Origin: Chrysogorgia sp. JL179-B06
Lineage: Eukaryota; Cnidaria; Anthozoa; Scleralcyonacea; Chrysogorgiidae
NCBI GenBank assembly: GCA_035772405.1
Contig: JAYKKM010000193.1
Coordinates: forward strand, 4,318,001-4,382,000
DNA length: 64,000 nt
Direction: 5' to 3'
In this document: one piece after another, positions 60,138 through 64,000 of the stretch
Layout of the letters: every line of letters starts with the position of its first letter
How positions within the stretch are numbered: the stretch's first letter is position 1
Notes under the pieces: generated by a model
The model's database searches: none
Told to the model about the DNA's origin: nothing
Seen by the model: only the letters and a program-made list of their open reading frames with translations
Position numbers and translations under genes: made by a program

Positions 60138-60632
60138 TTAATTTATAGGGAAAGAGGTAGGATTACTGTATGTCACCCCGATAGCGAAGTGACACTTCCC
60201 TTCTGTCAAAAGTCCTTTTGTCTGCACAACTGCTGATTTATTACGACACTGCCGTGTTGGTTGTTGGCGAATGGCGACTGGAAGTAGTTTTGTTTCGAAT
60301 GACTCCTTAGTCCTTATATGAACTTTTGGTAGACCATACATTCTTGGCCTTTCTGAACCTGTGGGTCGAACTAGTTTATAAAATTCTTCAGCGATTTGGT
60401 TAGATTTCTGAAGATTGAGTAAAAGGGTTTGTAGGTTTCTTTCTATCTTGTTAGTATTATAATGATTAGGTAATTTTCCAAGTTTACAAAATTGTCTTGC
60501 AAGTATGTTCAGCATTTTCTTCGCATAATCTTCTTTGTATACAGCTTTGTAAAACATACTAACCATGGTGAATGGTAATAAGTTCAGAACGTTCTGAAAT
60601 CTAAACTGCTTATTTGTAACCACATTTACCAA
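60138..60632 (-). pseudogene. PLE RT N-terminal region
   Basis: KLGKLPNHYNTNKIERNLQT, EEFYKLVRPTGSERPRMYGL PKVH; the PxxxRPRMYGLPKVHK block is the PLE RT start. Diverges after PKVH. Confidence 0.75.
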
Positions 60633-60734
60633 AAACTAATAATGGCGTCATGTTGGAGCAAAGGGTGAGAAAAAGAAATGAGTTCTTAGAAGAACTGTTT
60701 AAATATTTGAGAAATAAATAGGCTTAAAATAAAA

Positions 60735-60776
60735 TAGCACGATGCATTTCGGCAGACCACTTATCATCAAGTGCTA
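60735..60776 (-). ncRNA. Hammerhead-like fold in PLE terminal repeat
   Basis: TAGCAC...GAAATGCATC|GTGCTA with TTGATGATAAG in the core (3-nt longer than at 61687). See 61687-61725. Confidence 0.25.
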
Positions 60777-60818
60777 ATCGAAAAACTGAATCATAATCAG
60801 ATGATATAGGATGACATC

Positions 60819-61157
60819 TCACAATAACGCCAAGTTGAAAACGAATTCCTTTTGTCTGCAAAGATCCGGATCATTAAGGTTAATATATACGGAATCCATT
60901 CTGTTTAATTGAAAAACACTTCGAGAGAATTCTAAAATTTGAATTAGAATAAGCATCAGCGCAAGGCTTGCCGAGTTGCAACTAATACGTAAATCTGAGC
61001 GACAATGACGCAAAGCCTGTTGCCGTAATGGCACTTTTTTATTTCTAATACCGCTAGGAACATGTTGCTTAATCCTGTCACTCAACCTTTGAGTTGTTCT
61101 ACATACATAGCAAATACATAGTTTTAACGTAAATGTAAAACAACTACTTTCAATCAT
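60819..61157 (-). pseudogene. PLE GIY-YIG C terminus
   Basis: CICYVCRTTQRLSDRIKQHV PSGIRNK is the GIY-YIG second half (YVGRT-type motif, here YVCRT). Ends by running into the terminal repeat at 60850. Confidence 0.7.
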
Positions 61158-61164
61158 TATTAGA

Positions 61165-61457
61165 ACAACAAGTACTTGGAACTCTCTCCCTGAATACTAA
61201 GGCTAGATCATTTAAACTTTAAAAAATTTAAGAAATTACTATTAGACTATTATAATTATACTCTATTATCCTGTTATAATGTTGACGATCCTCGAACTTG
61301 GAAAACTGTCTGCCTAAAGTGCAACTGAACCCATAACTTGCTGTTATTAGTTATTATTTTATTTTTGTAAGGGCCCACTGTAATTGGTGTTTAACTGTTG
61401 TGGTGACCCTGCTTCTTCTATGTATTTTTTAGAGGCGAAGCTAAATAAATAAATAGC
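61165..61457 (+). mobile_element. LINE 3' end inserted in the PLE
   Basis: Plus strand WNSLPEY, then FKKFKKLLLDYYNY and NVDDPRTWKTVCLKCN, the usual end of a CR1/L2-type ORF2, and a tail of (AAAT)n after GAGGCGAAGCT. The PLE continues at both sides. Confidence 0.7.
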
Positions 61458-61559
61458 GAGAATCGCACTCGCATTTAAATTCATAGATAACATAACTTGA
61501 GGAAAAAGCGGGTAGAGACTCTAGTCTTCGTGAGTGGGAGGAAGAATAGTTTTAGATGA

Positions 61560-61935
61560 AAAATTCGTTTTCAACTTGGCGTTATTGTGAGATGTCATCC
61601 TATACGTGTGGGGTGACATCATCTGATTATGATTCAGTTTTTCGATTATATAAGGGCTCGTGTTTTTAATTTTCAGTTAGCAGACGTAGCACTTGATAAG
61701 TGGTCTGCCGAAATGCATCGTGCTATTTTATTTTAAGTCTATTTATTTCTCAAATCTTTAAACAGTTCTTCTAAGAACTCATTTCTTTTTCTCACCCTTT
61801 GCTCCAACATTACGCCATTATTAGTTTTTGGTAAATGTATTTACAAATAAGCAGTTTAAATTTCAGAACGTTCTGAACTTATTACCATTCACCATGGTTA
61901 GTACGTTTTACAAAGCTGTATTTAAATGTCACCAC
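61560..61935 (+). mobile_element. PLE terminal repeat, inverted copy
   Basis: Matches 60545-60850 in inverse: AACTTGGCGTTATTGTGAGA, GCAGACGTAGCACTTGATAA, CTCACCCTTTGCTCCAACAT and TTACCATTCACCATGGTTAG. Confidence 0.8.
61687..61725 (+). ncRNA. Hammerhead-like fold with U3/A8 core
   Basis: TAGCAC / GTGCTA (six perfect pairs), core TTGATAA, G...C closing stem II, GAA, ATGCAT, C at the cleavage position. Compared with CUGAUGA the core has U3 and A8. Activity unproven; stem II is weak. Confidence 0.35.
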
Positions 61936-61969
61936 GATAAAATCATTGTTCTAATCTTCTTTGTCTAAG

Positions 61970-62713
61970 ATAACAACCCCTAAACCCTTATCCGGTTTGC
62001 AAATTACAATATTCTTATTTTTGCGCAAGTTAGACAGAGCAATACGATGTTCCCTAGTCAATAAATAATTTTATCTTCAATCTGCGTACCACTGCAGTAA
62101 GCACGAGCAGTGTCAGAAAGTTTAGTCATACAAGCAGCCAATATATCACTGTTGTTGGGACCACAATATTTCAAATTCACTGAAAATTTCTTCCCCTTTT
62201 TATTGTTGATGGAGGAATAGCAAACTTAAGCCCTTTAGATAACACTTCCATTTCTATGGAAGAGAGTTCGTGCGATGAGAGATTTGTGACCTGTGAAGTA
62301 CAGTTGATATGGCCATAGCGACTTTTATTTAATCGCGTAACAAGTTCTAATCTTGCATTTGTTTGTGCAACAGTTTTACTTAATATATATATCACCCAAA
62401 GATATACATATCACCCAAAGATATACATATCACCCAAATACGCACAAAACCTGATAAAGTCAAACTTTGACAACATCTGTTTAACTTTCAACATTTGCTA
62501 TTTGCCACATTCTTCTAAAAACTGAAGCCTTGCTTCTTCCTTATTAATATCATTCATCATAAACGCCTTTTCCATACAGAGTGTATGTCGCGCAGTTCTA
62601 CTCCTCGAAATCCGCATAACAATATCCTTACGAGCTACACCAGCACTCACACATTCCTTCAATAAGGAAATCCTATCCCTGCAACAACGAACCTTCCCCC
62701 GTAATCTCACCAT
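61970..62713 (-). pseudogene. PLE N-terminal region
   Basis: RLRGKVRCCRDRISLLKECV SAGVARKDI (62713-62498), then VTNLSSHELSSIEMEVLSKG LKFAIPP (62395-62177) and NIVICKPDKGLGVVI near 62000. These are the order of the PLE N-terminal domain. Frames broken. Confidence 0.75.
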
Positions 62714-62814
62714 GAAATTTATTCAAGTCACGGACTTGATTACCTATTTACCTTATAACGTTTCTTTAAATAATAAAATAGTGACTTTGTCGTGGTGACA
62801 AATTTAAATATCGC

Positions 62815-62945
62815 TTTGTAAAACGTACTAACCATGGTGAATGGTAATAAGTTCATAACGTTCTGAAATCTAAACTGCTTATTTATAAATATTTACCAAA
62901 AACTAATAATGGCGTAATGTTGGAGCAAAGGGTGAGAATTCAGAC
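62815..62945 (-). mobile_element. 5' leader repeat of the PLE
   Basis: Inverse of 61800-61935: CTCACCCTTTGCTCC to ACCATGGTTAGTACG; upstream of the N-terminal coding. Confidence 0.75.
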
Positions 62946-63054
62946 GATAAATTTATTCAGACGATAAATTTAGAATTCTTAAGAAATGCTGCTCATTGTT
63001 CCAACAAAAAGTAATTGAATCCATTTTAATTAAGTTCCTTAATCCAATATTATG

Positions 63055-63345
63055 CAGACAAAAGGACTTTGTTTTCAGTCTGTCACTATTTTAAGTGTCA
63101 CTTCCCTATCGGGGTGACATCATCCTACCTCTTTCCCTATAAATATGCGCTCTAAGTTTCAGTTTATTAGCAGACGTAGCACTTGATAAGTTGACTGCCT
63201 AAATGTATCGTGCTCTTTTATTTTAAGCCTATTTATTTCTCAAATCTTTAAACATTACGCCATTATTAGTTTTTGGTAAATGTGTTTATAAATAAGCAGT
63301 TTAGATTTCAGAACGTTCTGAACTTATTACCATTCACCATATATA
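63055..63345 (+). mobile_element. PLE terminal repeat, outer inverted copy
   Basis: Inverse match of 59985-60235 (TCACTTCCCTATCGGGGTGA, AGCAGACGTAGCACTTGATA) and continues to CATTCACCAT, then (TA). Holds another hammerhead-like core at 63177-63215 with GCCTAAA for GCCGAAA. Confidence 0.75.
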
Positions 63346-63763
63346 TATACATATATGTGTGTTTTTAGTTTGACAACGAAAGAAGAAGTAAATAACCACT
63401 CATTTAAGTTTGCTTATACGTTTTCACTTTATTAAGCTCTTCAGGTGCATATGACATATGAGTGGTTTTCCTAGTATTTATACATTATTAAGTATCAATA
63501 TCATGCATTACGTCATTACATTCCTAAGAAAGTAATTTTACTCTAACTATAATTATGGAATGCGTTTGTATTATTATGTTAATGCTATTGTTCTCTTTTG
63601 TTTTGTCGGTATGATTTGCCGCCGTATGATATCATCGTTGGTTAAGATGCTAGTGATTTGAATTTAAAATTCTCTTAAAATTAAAATTTGAATTTTAAAT
63701 TCTCTAAATAGTCGGTTCGTGTTCTGACATTGATAGCTCGGCATTATTTTGAATTCTCCATTG

Positions 63764-64000
63764 TTACATCTTAATTGTTAGATGTTCGCTCACCGCTAAA
63801 TGTCTATATCTCTCGTGACTGATTTGTTCTTCTGTTTGCCCGATATAAAAACTGTGACATTTAACGCAAATTATAACGTAAATATTTATAATATTTCTTG
63901 CTTTGCAGTTCATCGCGGACTTGATTTCCCACCTTTTTCCGTTTTTAAATATAATTATGCTTTTACCAGTAATCAGGACATCACGTGCCACATCTTGCTT
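63764..64000 (-). pseudogene. PLE GIY-YIG fragment at window edge
   Basis: FKNGKRWEIKSAMNCKARNI, then YVIICVKCHSFYIGQTEEQI: GIY-YIG motif (YVI..YIGQT) with upstream MNCKARN as in other PLE-like elements. Continues outside the window. Confidence 0.7.

Larger units (their letters stand above)
59965..60850 (-). mobile_element. PLE copy with two terminal repeats
   Basis: Minus strand: terminal repeat 60850-60545, RT fragment 60632-60138, terminal repeat again 60235-59965. The arrangement fits the pseudo-LTRs of PLEs. Confidence 0.65.

Overview
The window is eukaryotic, intron-rich, AT-rich and packed with transposable elements. It shows single-exon splicing units with GT..AG borders, Penelope-like elements (PLEs), LINEs, hAT and TTAA-target elements, SINEs, very long TA tracts and minisatellites. 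There are no operons and no bacterial signals. Gene structure plus repeat spectrum best fit an early-branching metazoan, most likely an anthozoan cnidarian (inference; no species can be fixed from sequence alone).

Two protein-coding genes can be read with confidence, both on the minus strand. (1) The 5' part of a KDM4/JMJD2-type histone lysine demethylase, in four exons between 9233 and 6288: JmjN, linker, and first half of JmjC including the HxE iron ligands. The rest of JmjC is not found in the remaining 6.3 kb. (2) A LRRFIP-family (leucine-rich repeat flightless-interacting protein) gene covering 58524 to 20583. Thirteen short exons join without a phase error into 1095 nt, 364 codons plus stop; only the start exon is missing. 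Most of the rest of the window is introns and flanks of these genes filled with mobile DNA.

Layout: 1-3.7 kb, a 16-bp minisatellite grown inside a TIR-element remnant; 5.7-9.3 kb, KDM4; 10.7-20 kb, LINE pieces, a dead PLE and nested inverted-repeat elements; 20.6-58.5 kb, LRRFIP, whose introns hold a chain of TTAA-flanked elements (20.9-23.5 kb), a hAT remnant, tRNA-like SINEs, a PLE with a hammerhead-ribozyme-like 3' end (32.2-33.5 kb), many MITEs, an element family with 9-bp target duplications, a 15-bp minisatellite (45.6-46.8 kb), a ~5 kb inverted repeat (46.8-51.7 kb) and a broken THAP-domain gene; 58.8-64 kb, a 240-bp TA tract and a cluster of PLE copies with repeated ends.

The most unusual observations are the ribozyme-like folds at PLE ends (one with a possible compensated U3/A8 core), two satellites growing from the same MITE edge, tandem elements sharing single TTAA sites, and a 63-bp perfect hairpin flanked by a 9-bp duplication.
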